A stretch of DNA of 64,000 nucleotides from Ga0077555 sp046154645 (GCA_046154645.1 JBJXDZ010000109.1:9862-73861); one strand, 5' to 3'. Numbered from the stretch's first letter, positions 25,361-34,753 are shown. Numbers and translations are program-made. The notes: generated by a model from the sequence alone, not told the origin.

Positions 25361-27397
25361 ATGCCGGTGAAGGACAGACGCCTGCGACCTTGGCTGTTCT
25401 GCCTGTTGTCGGTGGTCTATCTATTGGCCGCTGGCGAATTCGTCTATCGCTTCGTCGACGGCTTTCAGTTCACGTCGCTGACGTTGCAACCGCGGCAGGC
25501 AGCGGCCCTCGTAAAGTCCACGGAGCCATCGGGCTTCGAGCGCAAGATGCTCGACACCGTGACGTTCGACCGCTCGCTCGACACGCGCTGGTTCTTTGCT
25601 CCCGCCAAGTGGCCGCCACGCCCGACACCGCCGGAGATCGATGCGCGAACCAAGGCTCGCGCCTTTGGTGGCGCCGAGAACTACGTGTGGAACGAGAACT
25701 ATCTCCGCAAGGGCGACTACTCGCTCACCGAGTTGTTCAATGGCCTGTCCCTCGACGATATCTTCGCCTTTCGCGGCTTCGATGACAGCATCTATCCGCG
25801 GTATAAGCTGCTGCCCGGCATTCAGGCTGGCGCCGGCCCGGCCAATCAGTTCGGCTATCTCTACGGAAACGATCTAGCCCTCAAGAAGGCAGCGAAAACC
25901 ATCCGCGTCGGCTGGCTCGGCGATTCAACTTCGTCGCAAGTCGACAACTTCCTCGATGCCTATTTCCGGCAATGGACAGAGCGCCGTGGTGACGGCCTCC
26001 AGGTGGAGGTCATCAATGCGTCGCGCAACGCCTCTGACCTCCACGACATGGCATCGGTGCTGCGCCACGAGCTTGGCCCCTTCGGCATCGACTATGTGAT
26101 TTCCTACTCGGGCAATCGCATGTCGATCGATCAACTGCCGCCGCATGGCGTCATCAAGTTACCACCGGGTGTCCAGGTGCAGACCGGGGCGTTCGAATAC
26201 GAAGAGCCGAGCCGGCTGCGTAAAGCTCTGGCTCCATACCGCGACAGCAAGCTTGCCAAGACATCGGCTCTGTTCCGCCACGGCGTGCTGCACCTGTTGC
26301 GTGAACTGCCGGGCAGCGAGTTGCCGGAGCCGGCCAAGCCTGCCGTCGAGGTGGTCTATACGCCTGCCTACAACGCTACGGCGCCCAATCTCGTCGAAAC
26401 GCGCAAGATCCATTATCTCGGCCGCAAGCTCATGGCGCTGGATGCCTTCAAGGCGGCGGCCCGCGATCTCGACATAACCCCGATCGTGTCGACGGAAATG
26501 GTCTACATCCAGCCCGGCATGGTGCCGCGGCATCGGCCGAACCGGCACCTCTATGGCGTGGCCAATGGCTCGACGTACTCGCCGCTGACCTACACCAATA
26601 TCCGCAAGCTGCTGGCGGGCCACAATGCGATCATCGCCACCTGGGCACGCGAGAACGATGTGGCCGTCATTGATACAGCGAGCCTGATCCCGCCACTGCC
26701 GGTTCTCTCCGGCGATACCGTGCATGATTTCGAACTGGGCATCCGCATGCGCGCCTGGATCGCATTCCAGACGCTGCTGCCGATGATCGAGCGCGACCTG
26801 AAAAGCGGCCGTCTGCCGCGGCCGGCACCGGTGATTGCAGCAGCGCCCGCAGACCTGCATCCCTATCTCGACCGGCCGCCAGTGCGCATCAAACGCACAA
26901 CGCTGCTGGCCGCCTATAACGAGCCCAAGTCTGCGGCTGGCAGTCCCGAGCCCGATCCGGCGGCACCAATCGCGGGCCATAGCCGCATGCCGGTGCCGCT
27001 CGACAAACTCACGGCCATCGATCCGCTCACGCGCGTCGAGCTCGGTGCGACGGCTGCCAGCGCCGTGATCCATCTGTCGACCGAACGGCAATTCTATGCG
27101 GCGCACATGGGCCTGACGTCAGGTGAGGCGCGTACGGGCCCAGGTGCCGTGACGGTGACGGCGCGCGCTCTGACCGGTCGCACGGGTGTGTGTCTGACGG
27201 CTGGCGATGGCAAGCAGATCGGCGTGTGCCAGATCGTGGCCCCGCTGGAGGGCAAGACCGAGGCCTGGCAGACCGTGCGCTTGCTGGTTCCCGATCTGGC
27301 GGAGGTGGCGCAGGTGAGCTTCGCCAATGTGCAACCAGGACAACTGACACCGTCATCAATCGAGATCCGCGCGATCGACGTGTGGCGCAAGAATTGA
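25361..27397 (+). CDS. Membrane-anchored SGNH hydrolase-like protein (AlgJ/AlgX-like)
   Basis: A 678-residue protein with an N-terminal signal anchor (WLFCLLSVVYLLAAGEFVYRF) that places the rest in the periplasm. The SGNH catalytic elements are visible: block I G187-D188-S189 (VGWLGDSTSS) and block V D452-x-x-H455 (SGDTVHDFELG). After residue ~535 comes a Pro-rich linker and a beta-rich C-terminal domain. SGNH proteins of this size next to an MBOAT protein (AlgJ/AlgX with AlgI) finish acyl transfer to a polysaccharide in the periplasm. It lies 44 bp upstream of the MBOAT gene and is very probably co-transcribed with it. ATG 25361 is chosen after GGGGGAA. Confidence 0.78.
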   Translation: MPVKDRRLRPWLFCLLSVVYLLAAGEFVYRFVDGFQFTSLTLQPRQAAALVKSTEPSGFERKMLDTVTFDRSLDTRWFFAPAKWPPRPTPPEIDARTKARAFGGAENYVWNENYLRKGDYSLTELFNGLSLDDIFAFRGFDDSIYPRYKLLPGIQAGAGPANQFGYLYGNDLALKKAAKTIRVGWLGDSTSSQVDNFLDAYFRQWTERRGDGLQVEVINASRNASDLHDMASVLRHELGPFGIDYVISYSGNRMSIDQLPPHGVIKLPPGVQVQTGAFEYEEPSRLRKALAPYRDSKLAKTSALFRHGVLHLLRELPGSELPEPAKPAVEVVYTPAYNATAPNLVETRKIHYLGRKLMALDAFKAAARDLDITPIVSTEMVYIQPGMVPRHRPNRHLYGVANGSTYSPLTYTNIRKLLAGHNAIIATWARENDVAVIDTASLIPPLPVLSGDTVHDFELGIRMRAWIAFQTLLPMIERDLKSGRLPRPAPVIAAAPADLHPYLDRPPVRIKRTTLLAAYNEPKSAAGSPEPDPAAPIAGHSRMPVPLDKLTAIDPLTRVELGATAASAVIHLSTERQFYAAHMGLTSGEARTGPGAVTVTARALTGRTGVCLTAGDGKQIGVCQIVAPLEGKTEAWQTVRLLVPDLAEVAQVSFANVQPGQLTPSSIEIRAIDVWRKN

Positions 27398-27441
27398 CCT
27401 AACGGGCGGCGCCCAATGGCCTTGAGCGAGGACACGAGCCG

Positions 27442-28887
27442 GTGATCTATTCCAACTACGATTTTCTGGCGCTCTTACCGGCACTGCTGCTGTGGTTCTA
27501 CCTAGCGCGAACCGTGCGGACGCAGAACATCGTGCTGTTGCTGGTCTCGCTCGGCTTTATCGCCTGGGCTGGGGTGTGGAACCTGATCATCCTGGCCGCC
27601 GTGACGGCGGTGGTGTGGATCTATCTCAAGCTCGACGAGCATTTCCAACTCAGCCGGCCCTGGCTTGGCCTTGTCATCGGCCTGCTGATCCTCAATCTCG
27701 CCTACTTCAAGTATCGCGATTTCCTCAGCCAGTCGCTTGGCATCTCGCTGCCGGCACCGTCGCTGATTGCGTGGATCGTGCCGCTCGGCATCAGCTTCTA
27801 TACCTTCGAGGCGGTCAGCGCCACGCTCGACCTGAAGGACCGCAAGAAGGTGCCACCGCTGCGCGAATGGTCGTTGTTCATGACTTTTTTCCCGCACTTG
27901 ATCGCAGGCCCCGTCGTGCGCTACCGGCAATTGGCGCCGCAGTTCAACGAACTCAAATCGTTCAACTGGCGCCACATCTCGGTCGGGCTGCATCTCTTCA
28001 CGCTGGGATTCGTCAAGAAGCTTGCGGCCGATCCAATCGGGCGCATCATCGATCCCGTCTGGGCCGCCCCCTCACAGGCCTCGTCGTTGGCCTTGTTCCT
28101 GGCGCTGCTTGGCTTCTACGCCCAGATCTACGCCGACTTCTCAGGCTACACTGACATGGGCCGCGGCGTGGCACGCATGATGGGTTATCGCCTGCCAATC
28201 AACTTCCGTGCCCCCTACTTCGCGGCTTCGCCGGGTGAGTTCTTCCAGCGCTGGCATATCTCGCTGTCGAGCTGGATCCGCACCTTCATCTTCGTGAAGC
28301 TGTCGTTCGCGGTCTTGAGCCGTATCCGTTCGCGCCGCTGGCAGTACTACGCGCAGATCGGCGTCACACTTGTTGTGATGGCGATCTTTGGCCTGTGGCA
28401 TGGCGCTGCCTGGCATTTCGTGCTGTGCGGCGTGTGGCTCGGCGTGATGATTGCCGGGTGGACTATCGTCACCAAGGGCAAGGCGCCGCGCACGCGATGG
28501 GGCCTCGTGCTCAGCATCGTGCTGCTGCAGGTTTGCTGGCTGGTGGCTCTGATTCTGTTTCGTGCCGAGAACATGTCGGCGGTCGGTGCCTACGTCTGGG
28601 GACTGTTCGCCATGCGCAGCGCGCCGCCCTATCCAGGGTTGTGGTGGTGCCTCGTCGCCGTCGCCGTCGTCATGCTGTCACAGGCGGTCGATTACTGCGT
28701 CTGGCGGCGCCCGGTTGCCCGCGCTTTCGTCGCTATGCGGGCCACAACCGGCGGCGCCGTGCTGATGGCCCTGGTCTTTGTTGCGGCGCTAAGCCTCAAG
28801 ATCGCCGGCGACAACGGCCATTTCGCAGCACTTTCGACGGGACAGCCTGGGTTGCCGTCAGTCGGCTTCATCTACTTCCAGTTTTAA
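27442..28887 (+). CDS. MBOAT family O-acyltransferase (AlgI-like)
   Basis: A 481-residue polytopic membrane protein. MBOAT landmarks are YSNYDFLALLP at the start, LGISFYTFEAVSATLD, FFPHLIAGPVVRY, YADFSGYTDMGRGVARMMGYRLPINFRAPYF and the catalytic H320 in IFGLWHGAAWHF. AlgI/DltB-type proteins pass an acyl group from a cytoplasmic donor through the membrane to an extracytoplasmic acceptor. Together with the SGNH protein upstream it forms a probable glycan acylation pair. The start is a GTG at 27442. The donor is not known; the FkbH protein downstream hints at an unusual acyl group. Confidence 0.9.
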   Translation: MIYSNYDFLALLPALLLWFYLARTVRTQNIVLLLVSLGFIAWAGVWNLIILAAVTAVVWIYLKLDEHFQLSRPWLGLVIGLLILNLAYFKYRDFLSQSLGISLPAPSLIAWIVPLGISFYTFEAVSATLDLKDRKKVPPLREWSLFMTFFPHLIAGPVVRYRQLAPQFNELKSFNWRHISVGLHLFTLGFVKKLAADPIGRIIDPVWAAPSQASSLALFLALLGFYAQIYADFSGYTDMGRGVARMMGYRLPINFRAPYFAASPGEFFQRWHISLSSWIRTFIFVKLSFAVLSRIRSRRWQYYAQIGVTLVVMAIFGLWHGAAWHFVLCGVWLGVMIAGWTIVTKGKAPRTRWGLVLSIVLLQVCWLVALILFRAENMSAVGAYVWGLFAMRSAPPYPGLWWCLVAVAVVMLSQAVDYCVWRRPVARAFVAMRATTGGAVLMALVFVAALSLKIAGDNGHFAALSTGQPGLPSVGFIYFQF

Positions 28888-29042
28888 CGACCCCGGGACA
28901 TGTGGATGAGAGGCTGACAAGCATGGGTTTGATCTACAAGAGCATTGCACAGCGGGACGAGCGGGTTTAACCGTCCGGCAGGGACTGCAGCCGTGCGATC
29001 GCAAGGCGGCACCGGCCAGCGCGCCGCCAGGAGAACGAGCTC

Positions 29043-29972
29043 ATGCAAACGAGCAAGGCACACGCCATGGACAAGAACGTCAGCCTGCTGTTCGACGCCT
29101 TCCGGACGCATCGCCCGAAGATGCTGCCGGGCATCGAGGTGGCGCGGGCACCGAACCCCGAATACTTCGATCGCATCGGCGGCGAGCTGATCGAACTCGT
29201 GGTCAAGGCCTACGGCGAGAAACACCTCAAGGACGTCGTCGAGGCCTACACGCTCTTCACCATCAAGGTGAACACGGCGCAGCTCATGTACGAGGACTAT
29301 GGGCGTTATGCGCCGCAATCCTTCGACGAGGTCGAGGCCGCCGTCTATTCCAAGCTCGAGTACATGACCTCGTATCTGCTCGGCGTGCTGGTGACCACCT
29401 TCGCCTGGGAGCACCACCTGCGCCTTGTCGAATTCTTCGAGAAGTATTTCATCGAGCCCGCTGCCGAGGGCAAGATCCTCGAGATCGCGCCGGGTCACGG
29501 CGGCTGGGGCCTGATGGCCTTGAAGCGCATGCCGAAGATGACGTTGTCAGGCTATGACATTTCGGAAGCTTCTATGGTGATTGCGCGCAAGCTCTCCGCC
29601 GCCAACGGTTTCGGCGCGCGCGCCACCTACGCCAAGGCCAACGCGCTCGAACTCGACCGCATTCCCTCCGGCGGCTATTCGCACGGCATCTCCTGCTTCC
29701 TGATCGAGCATCTGCCCGAGCCGGTGAAGCTGCTGACCAACCTCTATCACCACGTCAAGCCGGGCGGCCGCGTGTTTCTCACCGGCGCTCTCACCGCCGC
29801 GCAGGAGGACCACATCTACGAGTTCCGCCGCGAAACCGAGATCATGCAGCTGGCCGAGATCGCCGGCTTCCGCGTCGTCGCGTCGTTGAGCGACAATCCT
29901 TCGCGCCGGATCAAGAAGGGCGCCACCTTCATTCCGCGTTCGATGGCCATGGTGCTGGTGCGCCATGACTGA
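29043..29972 (+). CDS. Class I SAM-dependent methyltransferase
   Basis: A 309-residue protein with a helical N-terminal domain (~130 residues) and a Rossmann methyltransferase domain. Motif I is KILEIAPGHGGWGLMAL, followed by GYDISEASMVIARK and the HVKPGGRVFLTGAL segment. AGGAG lies ~10 bp upstream of ATG 29043; ATG 29067 is an alternative. It sits between the MBOAT gene and the FkbH gene on the same strand, so it could methylate the acyl group or the polysaccharide of that locus. That role is inferred from position only. Confidence 0.8.
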   Translation: MQTSKAHAMDKNVSLLFDAFRTHRPKMLPGIEVARAPNPEYFDRIGGELIELVVKAYGEKHLKDVVEAYTLFTIKVNTAQLMYEDYGRYAPQSFDEVEAAVYSKLEYMTSYLLGVLVTTFAWEHHLRLVEFFEKYFIEPAAEGKILEIAPGHGGWGLMALKRMPKMTLSGYDISEASMVIARKLSAANGFGARATYAKANALELDRIPSGGYSHGISCFLIEHLPEPVKLLTNLYHHVKPGGRVFLTGALTAAQEDHIYEFRRETEIMQLAEIAGFRVVASLSDNPSRRIKKGATFIPRSMAMVLVRHD

Positions 29973-30420
29973 GGCAGCGGTGTGTGTCGCGAGTGTCGCT
30001 GCGCGAGCGAGGGCCTGCCCTCGCGCTCCCACTGGCGGAACACCCGTCAGACCACCCGCTTTTTGTGATTGAGAAGGCGGCGACTTCGGGGTGGCCATGG
30101 GCGCTGGCTTTGGATGATGCACGCGCCACTTGTTTTCCCCTCCCCTCAGGGGAGGGGTTAGGGGTGGGGTGTGGAGGGTGGAGCAACGATGGCTGTGAAA
30201 ACCGCAAGTTTGCAGGTCAATCGCCAACGTATGGCGTGGATCATCTCCCCCCTACCCCTCCTCGCTGGGGAGGGGACGCGCGCACAGCACGCGAATTGCG
30301 GTACAATCGCGTTGAGAGTGACAGTCTTGGTGCAAGCTCATCGTCGGCATGATCGGCAGGAGAAGAGTGGCAGCTCTTCTCGCGGAGCGAACTGAGCAAA
30401 CGAGACGGCAGGACATTCCG
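29973..30420. other. Intergenic region with hairpin and R2 copy C
   Basis: A short stem (CGAGGGC-CT-GCCCTCG, 30008-30023) follows the methyltransferase stop and could aid termination. R2 copy C fills 30131-30285. The remaining bases up to the FkbH start hold nothing I can identify. The gap may separate the FkbH gene from the upstream operon. Confidence 0.5.
30131..30285. repeat. R2 composite palindromic element, copy C
   Basis: It starts TTTTCCCCTCCCCTCAGGGGAGGGGTTAG-type and ends with CTACCCCTCCTCGCTGGGGAGGGG-type sequence. The core GTGGATCATCTCCCC and CCGCAAGTTTGCAG match copies A and E. Same orientation as A and B. Confidence 0.8.
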
Positions 30421-32646
30421 ATGCGCGCTTCGATTGACAAGGCCCGTCACCCGTCGCGTGACACGTCACCGCTGAGCGACCTGATCCTCCGGCTGGCCCT
30501 GTGCGGCGACACGGCAGCGGCGGCAGCCGCCCTTGCCGTCCTCGACGACAGCGAGTTTGCGACGGCATGGTACGACGTGACGCATGCGTCGGAGCTTACC
30601 GCCGAGACATTGAGCGGACTTTCGGCGGCTGCTCTGGTTGCCGGATCAGCTTCACGGGTCGAGCAAATTCTCGCTTCTGGCATCGCAACCGACCGCGCAG
30701 CCCAGATCGCGGCGGGCCGCGCGTTGCTGCGCCTGAAGCGGCCGGCCGAAGCCTTGCCGCGATTGCAGGCCGCGCATCGTGGCGGCGAGGAGACGGATGC
30801 AAGCCTGCTGCTCGATCTGGCGCGCCTGACTGGCGATCTCAAGCAACCCGACGCGGCGATGGGCTATCTCGCGCAGATTCCGCTGCCGGGCCTCGCCTGG
30901 GATCCGCTGGCCAAGGCGGCGCGGCTGGCGACCAAGCTTGCGGCCTCGGCGACCGTCAACTCGCAACCCTTGCGCGTCGCCGTACTGGCTGAGCAGACGC
31001 CGCAATACCTCATGCAGGCTCTCGATCTGGCGCTGCGGCAGGACGGCTATGCGCCGTCGCTGTATGACGGTGGCTACCGCCAGATCGAGCAGCAGGTGCT
31101 CGCTCCCAACTCGCCGCTGTATGCAACCGCGCTCGACGCTGTTGTCCTGGTGCCGTCGGCCTTCGCCCTCGACACGTCAGTGTATGAATCCGATCCGGTG
31201 GCAACGGCCACGCGCATCGCCCAACGCTGGAGTGGCCTCGTCGCCGCATTGCGCGCCAAAACTGCGGCGCCGATCCTGCTCGCCAACTATCTGCCGCTGC
31301 CCGCGGCCGTGCTGCCGAACTGGCAGGGTGGCCGTGCCGAAAGCGGACTCGGTATCATCGCCGAGATCAACCGCCAAGTGGCAGCCAATGCCGGCCCCGG
31401 CGTCATCGTGCTCGACGTCGCCACCACGTTACGCGCCGCGGGACACATGCCGGTCTGGCAGCCGGCCGAGTACGGCCTCGCCCGCGTCGAGATCCCGCTC
31501 GACAGCCTCGGCGCGGTGGCCGCCAAAATGGCGGCGCTGATCAGCCTCGCGGTGCGCGGCCGCGGCATCAAGTGCGTCGTCACCGACCTCGACAATACGT
31601 TGTGGGGCGGCGTCGTCGGCGATGCCGGCCCCGGTGGAATCACCACCGGTCGCGACGGCTCGGGCCTTGCCTTTTTCCGCTACCAGAAGCTGCTGGCCGA
31701 CCTGAAGGCTCTCGGCATCGTGCTCGCCATCGCCAGCAAGAACGACGAGGCCAACGTCACGGCCGCCTTCGCGGCGCGGGCCGGCGACATGGCGGTGACA
31801 CTCGACGAATTCGTCGTCCGCCGCATCAACTGGCAACCCAAGGGCGGCAACGTCCGCGCCATTGCCGAGGAACTCAACATCGGCCTCGATGCCTTGCTGT
31901 TCATCGACGACAACCCGATGGAGCGCGAGCAGGTGCGCCAGACCTGCCCCGGCGTGCGCGTGCCCGTATGGCCGGCCGAGGCCGTCGATCTGGCCGACCG
32001 GATCGCGGGCCTCCCTTATCTCGACCTGCTCACCATCTCGAAAGAGGATCTGCGTCGCCACGACATGTATGTGAGCCGCGAGAAGATGAAGCAGGAGGCA
32101 GCCAGCGCCACCGGCAACTACGACGACTTCCTGAAGGGCCTTGCCATGCAGGCCCATATCGAGCCGCTGACGCGCGATAATGCGGCCCGCGTGCATCAAC
32201 TCGTGATGAAGACCAATCAGTTCAATCTGACGACGGTACGCCGCACGCAGGCCGAGCTTGAAGCCATGGCTGCTGACGGTCGCCACCTGTTCCTGTGCGC
32301 TCGCCTCGCCGACCGCCTGGACGAGCACGGCCTCACCAACGTGATGATCCTCTCGCTTGCCGGCACGACGGCGCACATCGACACCTGGCTAATGAGCTGC
32401 CGCGTGTTCTCGCGCGGGTTCGATGCGGCACTGCTGGCGCATGCGGCTGCCGTGCTCGCGTCGCGCGGCATCACCGAGATCACCGGCACCTATCGCCCGA
32501 CCCCCAAGAACAAGGAGTTCGCCGAACTCTATGCCACGCTCGGCTTTGCGCCGGTGGCAGCCACTGACGCAGAAACCCGCTGGCGGGCCGATCTCGCCCG
32601 CTGGACGCCGCCCGCGCACCACATCACGGTCGTCGCCGCCGGTTAA
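30421..32646 (+). CDS. FkbH-family HAD protein with C-terminal acyltransferase-like domain
   Basis: A 741-residue protein. The N-terminal ~180 residues are helical and the next ~190 resemble the SGNH-like domain of FkbH proteins. The HAD domain has the nucleophile motif D389-L-D391-N-T-L-W-G-G and the later FIDDNPMEREQV. The C-terminal ~180 residues (VHQLVMKTNQFNLTTVRRT, TWLMSCRVFSRGFDAALL) are GNAT-like, as in the family. FkbH proteins move a glyceryl unit from 1,3-bisphosphoglycerate onto an acyl carrier protein, or act in related polysaccharide modification. No ACP gene is found nearby. Position next to MBOAT, SGNH and methyltransferase genes suggests a glyceryl-type glycan decoration. Confidence 0.85.
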   Translation: MRASIDKARHPSRDTSPLSDLILRLALCGDTAAAAAALAVLDDSEFATAWYDVTHASELTAETLSGLSAAALVAGSASRVEQILASGIATDRAAQIAAGRALLRLKRPAEALPRLQAAHRGGEETDASLLLDLARLTGDLKQPDAAMGYLAQIPLPGLAWDPLAKAARLATKLAASATVNSQPLRVAVLAEQTPQYLMQALDLALRQDGYAPSLYDGGYRQIEQQVLAPNSPLYATALDAVVLVPSAFALDTSVYESDPVATATRIAQRWSGLVAALRAKTAAPILLANYLPLPAAVLPNWQGGRAESGLGIIAEINRQVAANAGPGVIVLDVATTLRAAGHMPVWQPAEYGLARVEIPLDSLGAVAAKMAALISLAVRGRGIKCVVTDLDNTLWGGVVGDAGPGGITTGRDGSGLAFFRYQKLLADLKALGIVLAIASKNDEANVTAAFAARAGDMAVTLDEFVVRRINWQPKGGNVRAIAEELNIGLDALLFIDDNPMEREQVRQTCPGVRVPVWPAEAVDLADRIAGLPYLDLLTISKEDLRRHDMYVSREKMKQEAASATGNYDDFLKGLAMQAHIEPLTRDNAARVHQLVMKTNQFNLTTVRRTQAELEAMAADGRHLFLCARLADRLDEHGLTNVMILSLAGTTAHIDTWLMSCRVFSRGFDAALLAHAAAVLASRGITEITGTYRPTPKNKEFAELYATLGFAPVAATDAETRWRADLARWTPPAHHITVVAAG

Positions 32647-32804
32647 CCAAGCCCAGACGAAATCGCCGCCAAACTTATCCCCGTCAGGACTGGCGGGCTT
32701 ATCGTGCACGTCATCACTTGCCGCGCAGCCGTCGATGCGCAGCGAAAGACGAACGTGCTCCTTGACATTGTGAATCTTGATGCCGGGCTAGGCCGGCGAA
32801 ACCG

Positions 32805-32830
32805 TGGGTGACGACCCAAGGTTTTGCCGC
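32805..32830. repeat. Possible degenerate R1 copy
   Basis: GGGTGACGACCC-AA-GGTTTTGCCGCC keeps the R1 spacing and several arm bases but pairs poorly. It lies between convergent gene ends. Confidence 0.3.
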
Positions 32831-32845
32831 CTGACGGCGGGCGCG

Positions 32846-33637
32846 TCACGTGAATGCCAGCTCGATGACGGCCAGGTCGCCGAAACGCGCCTGCATGCGA
32901 TCGCCCGCCTGGGCGAGCAGCATGCCAGTCGCCGTTCCCGTGCTGATTAGCGCCCCGGCAGCCAGGCCATCACCCCATGCCGAACGCTCGTTGGCGAGCC
33001 ACACCAGCGGTTTCAGCGGGTCGCCCATCACGTCGCGGCCACTGCCTCGCCGGCGCACCTCGCCATTGACCGACAGCGTCACGGCCATGGCGCTGAGATC
33101 ACGCGAGCGCCAGTCGGCAATCTCCGGCCCCATGACGTAGCGGCCGGATGCCGCGCCATCGGCGAGGATGGCCGGCACCGACGGCAATCGATCGAGTGGA
33201 AAGCGGCACTCCGCCACCTCGACGCCGGCCTGACAGGTCGCCACCGCCGCCGCGACCTCATGGTCGACATAGGGCTCGGCGCGCGGCGGCAGGGCGGTGC
33301 CGAGGCGAAAGAAGAACTCGCACTCGATCAGCGGATCGAGCAACTGGGCACGCTCGAAGCGGGCCGGCGCGGGCGTCGCAAAGCGCGCGAACGTGCGGCC
33401 GTAGATCGGATGGCTCAGCCGCAAACGACGCTGCATCTCGGGCGTCGTCCCCGCAATCTTCCACCCGAGCGGCGCCCATCCCAGGTGCTCAGCCACGCGC
33501 GCACTGACGGCATAAGCCGCGGCCGGAGTTGCCGGTTCGAGATCGGGATCCAGCGTGCGGATCTGCGTCGCGGTGCGGCGGGCGTCGGCCAGCAGCATGG
33601 CGAGTTGCTCGAACTGCTGCGATCGGGTTGCTCCCAT
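32846..33637 (-). CDS. 2-keto-4-pentenoate hydratase-like protein (MhpD/FAH fold)
   Basis: A 263-residue protein of the fumarylacetoacetate hydrolase superfamily, MhpD branch. Recognisable segments are GWKIAGTTPEMQRRL, LIECEFFFRLG (metal-binding Glu region), VEVAECRFP and ISTGTATGMLLAQAGDRMQARFGDLAVIELAF. The family adds water to 2-hydroxypenta-2,4-dienoate or handles similar 2-keto acids with a divalent metal. It begins 3 bp after the enolase-superfamily gene on the same strand, so the two are surely co-transcribed and probably act in sequence. Confidence 0.85.
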   Translation of the reverse strand: MGATRSQQFEQLAMLLADARRTATQIRTLDPDLEPATPAAAYAVSARVAEHLGWAPLGWKIAGTTPEMQRRLRLSHPIYGRTFARFATPAPARFERAQLLDPLIECEFFFRLGTALPPRAEPYVDHEVAAAVATCQAGVEVAECRFPLDRLPSVPAILADGAASGRYVMGPEIADWRSRDLSAMAVTLSVNGEVRRRGSGRDVMGDPLKPLVWLANERSAWGDGLAAGALISTGTATGMLLAQAGDRMQARFGDLAVIELAFT

Positions 33638-33640
33638 GCC

Positions 33641-34753
33641 TCAGGCCTTCGTCTCGAAGCCGCCGACGCGCTGGCTTTTCAACATCTCCGGCTTGAAAGC
33701 GAGGCCGTGGCCGGGCGCCTCGGGTGGACGCAGCATGCCGTTGACCGGCACCGACGGCGTCACCCACAGGTCGTCGTTCCAATCCATGTACTCGAGATAG
33801 CTGGCATTCGGGATCGAGCACAGCACGTGCACCATCAGCTCATGAAAGAGATGCGGCGCAATCGTGATGCCCCAGGTCTCCGCCGTTGCTGCCACCTTGC
33901 GCAGCTCCGTGAGGCCACCCCGCATCATGTCGGGTTGCAATATCGGTGTCGTCGGATTGACGAAGAACGGCCGCATGTCGTAGCGCGTGAAATGCGTCTC
34001 GCCGCCGACAACGCGGGTTTTCAGTGCCGCCGCAACCCGTCGGTAACCCTCGAAGTCCTCGCACACCACCGGCTCTTCCATCCAGTAGAGATCCACCTCG
34101 TCAAAGTGATGACCCGCCTGGATCGCCGTCGCTGCATCCCAGCCCATGTTGATGTCGATCATGATCTCGACATCGGGGCCCAGTGCATCGCGCATGGCGA
34201 ACACGTTCTTGACGTCCTCGCGCCAGGGCCGAATGTGAGCCGCCTGCATCTTGATGGCCTTCATTCCCATGCCGGTGAACTGCTTGGCGCGCTCGATCAT
34301 GCCGTCGCGGCCGAGCCCTCGCCAGCAACCGGAGCCATAGGCCTCCACCTCGCCGCGCGCCTTGCCCCACAGCCGATACAGCGGCATGCCCGCCTTCTTG
34401 CCCACGATATCCCACAGCGCGATGTCGACGGCCGAGAGTGCGAACACTGTGAGCCCCATGCGGCCGGTCCAATAGTTGGACTTCCACAGCGTCTGCCAGA
34501 TGCCTTCGATCTCGGTCGCATCGCGGCCGATGAGCTTGGGCGCCACCATCTCCTTCAGGCACATGTCGAGGGTTTCGAGGCCGCCGGCGAGTGGCTGCAG
34601 GTAGCCCATGCCGGTCAAGCCGCCTTTGGTCATGACCTCCAGCACCAGCAACTCGCGGGCAGCGGGTGGCATGATGCCATTGAGCGGCGGCGCGCCAGCC
34701 CAGGGCACGCGAATGAGCGTGGTACGCAATGCCGTGATGGTGGTGTCGAACAT
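33641..34753 (-). CDS. Mandelate racemase/muconate lactonizing enzyme family dehydratase
   Basis: A 370-residue enolase-superfamily enzyme. Metal ligands are D200 (IMIDINMGWD), E226 (YWMEEP) and E252 (VVGGETHF). The acid/base dyad candidates are D275 (ILQPDMMRGG) and H301 or H304 (TIAPHLFHEL). The second-strand lysine motif, usually K-x-K in the mandelate racemase group, is K168-M-Q170 here. This suggests an altered chemistry or substrate. Most relatives dehydrate or epimerise sugar acids. It is the first gene of a two-gene operon and diverges from a TctC-type binding protein across ~210 bp. Confidence 0.85.
   Translation of the reverse strand: MFDTTITALRTTLIRVPWAGAPPLNGIMPPAARELLVLEVMTKGGLTGMGYLQPLAGGLETLDMCLKEMVAPKLIGRDATEIEGIWQTLWKSNYWTGRMGLTVFALSAVDIALWDIVGKKAGMPLYRLWGKARGEVEAYGSGCWRGLGRDGMIERAKQFTGMGMKAIKMQAAHIRPWREDVKNVFAMRDALGPDVEIMIDINMGWDAATAIQAGHHFDEVDLYWMEEPVVCEDFEGYRRVAAALKTRVVGGETHFTRYDMRPFFVNPTTPILQPDMMRGGLTELRKVAATAETWGITIAPHLFHELMVHVLCSIPNASYLEYMDWNDDLWVTPSVPVNGMLRPPEAPGHGLAFKPEMLKSQRVGGFETKA

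Noticed and set aside
28923..28970. 15-codon ORF (MGLIYKSIAQRDERV) between the MBOAT and methyltransferase genes
   Set aside because: Considered as a leader peptide or a remnant of a missing acyl carrier protein. It is too short, has no strong ribosome-binding site and no resemblance to an ACP.
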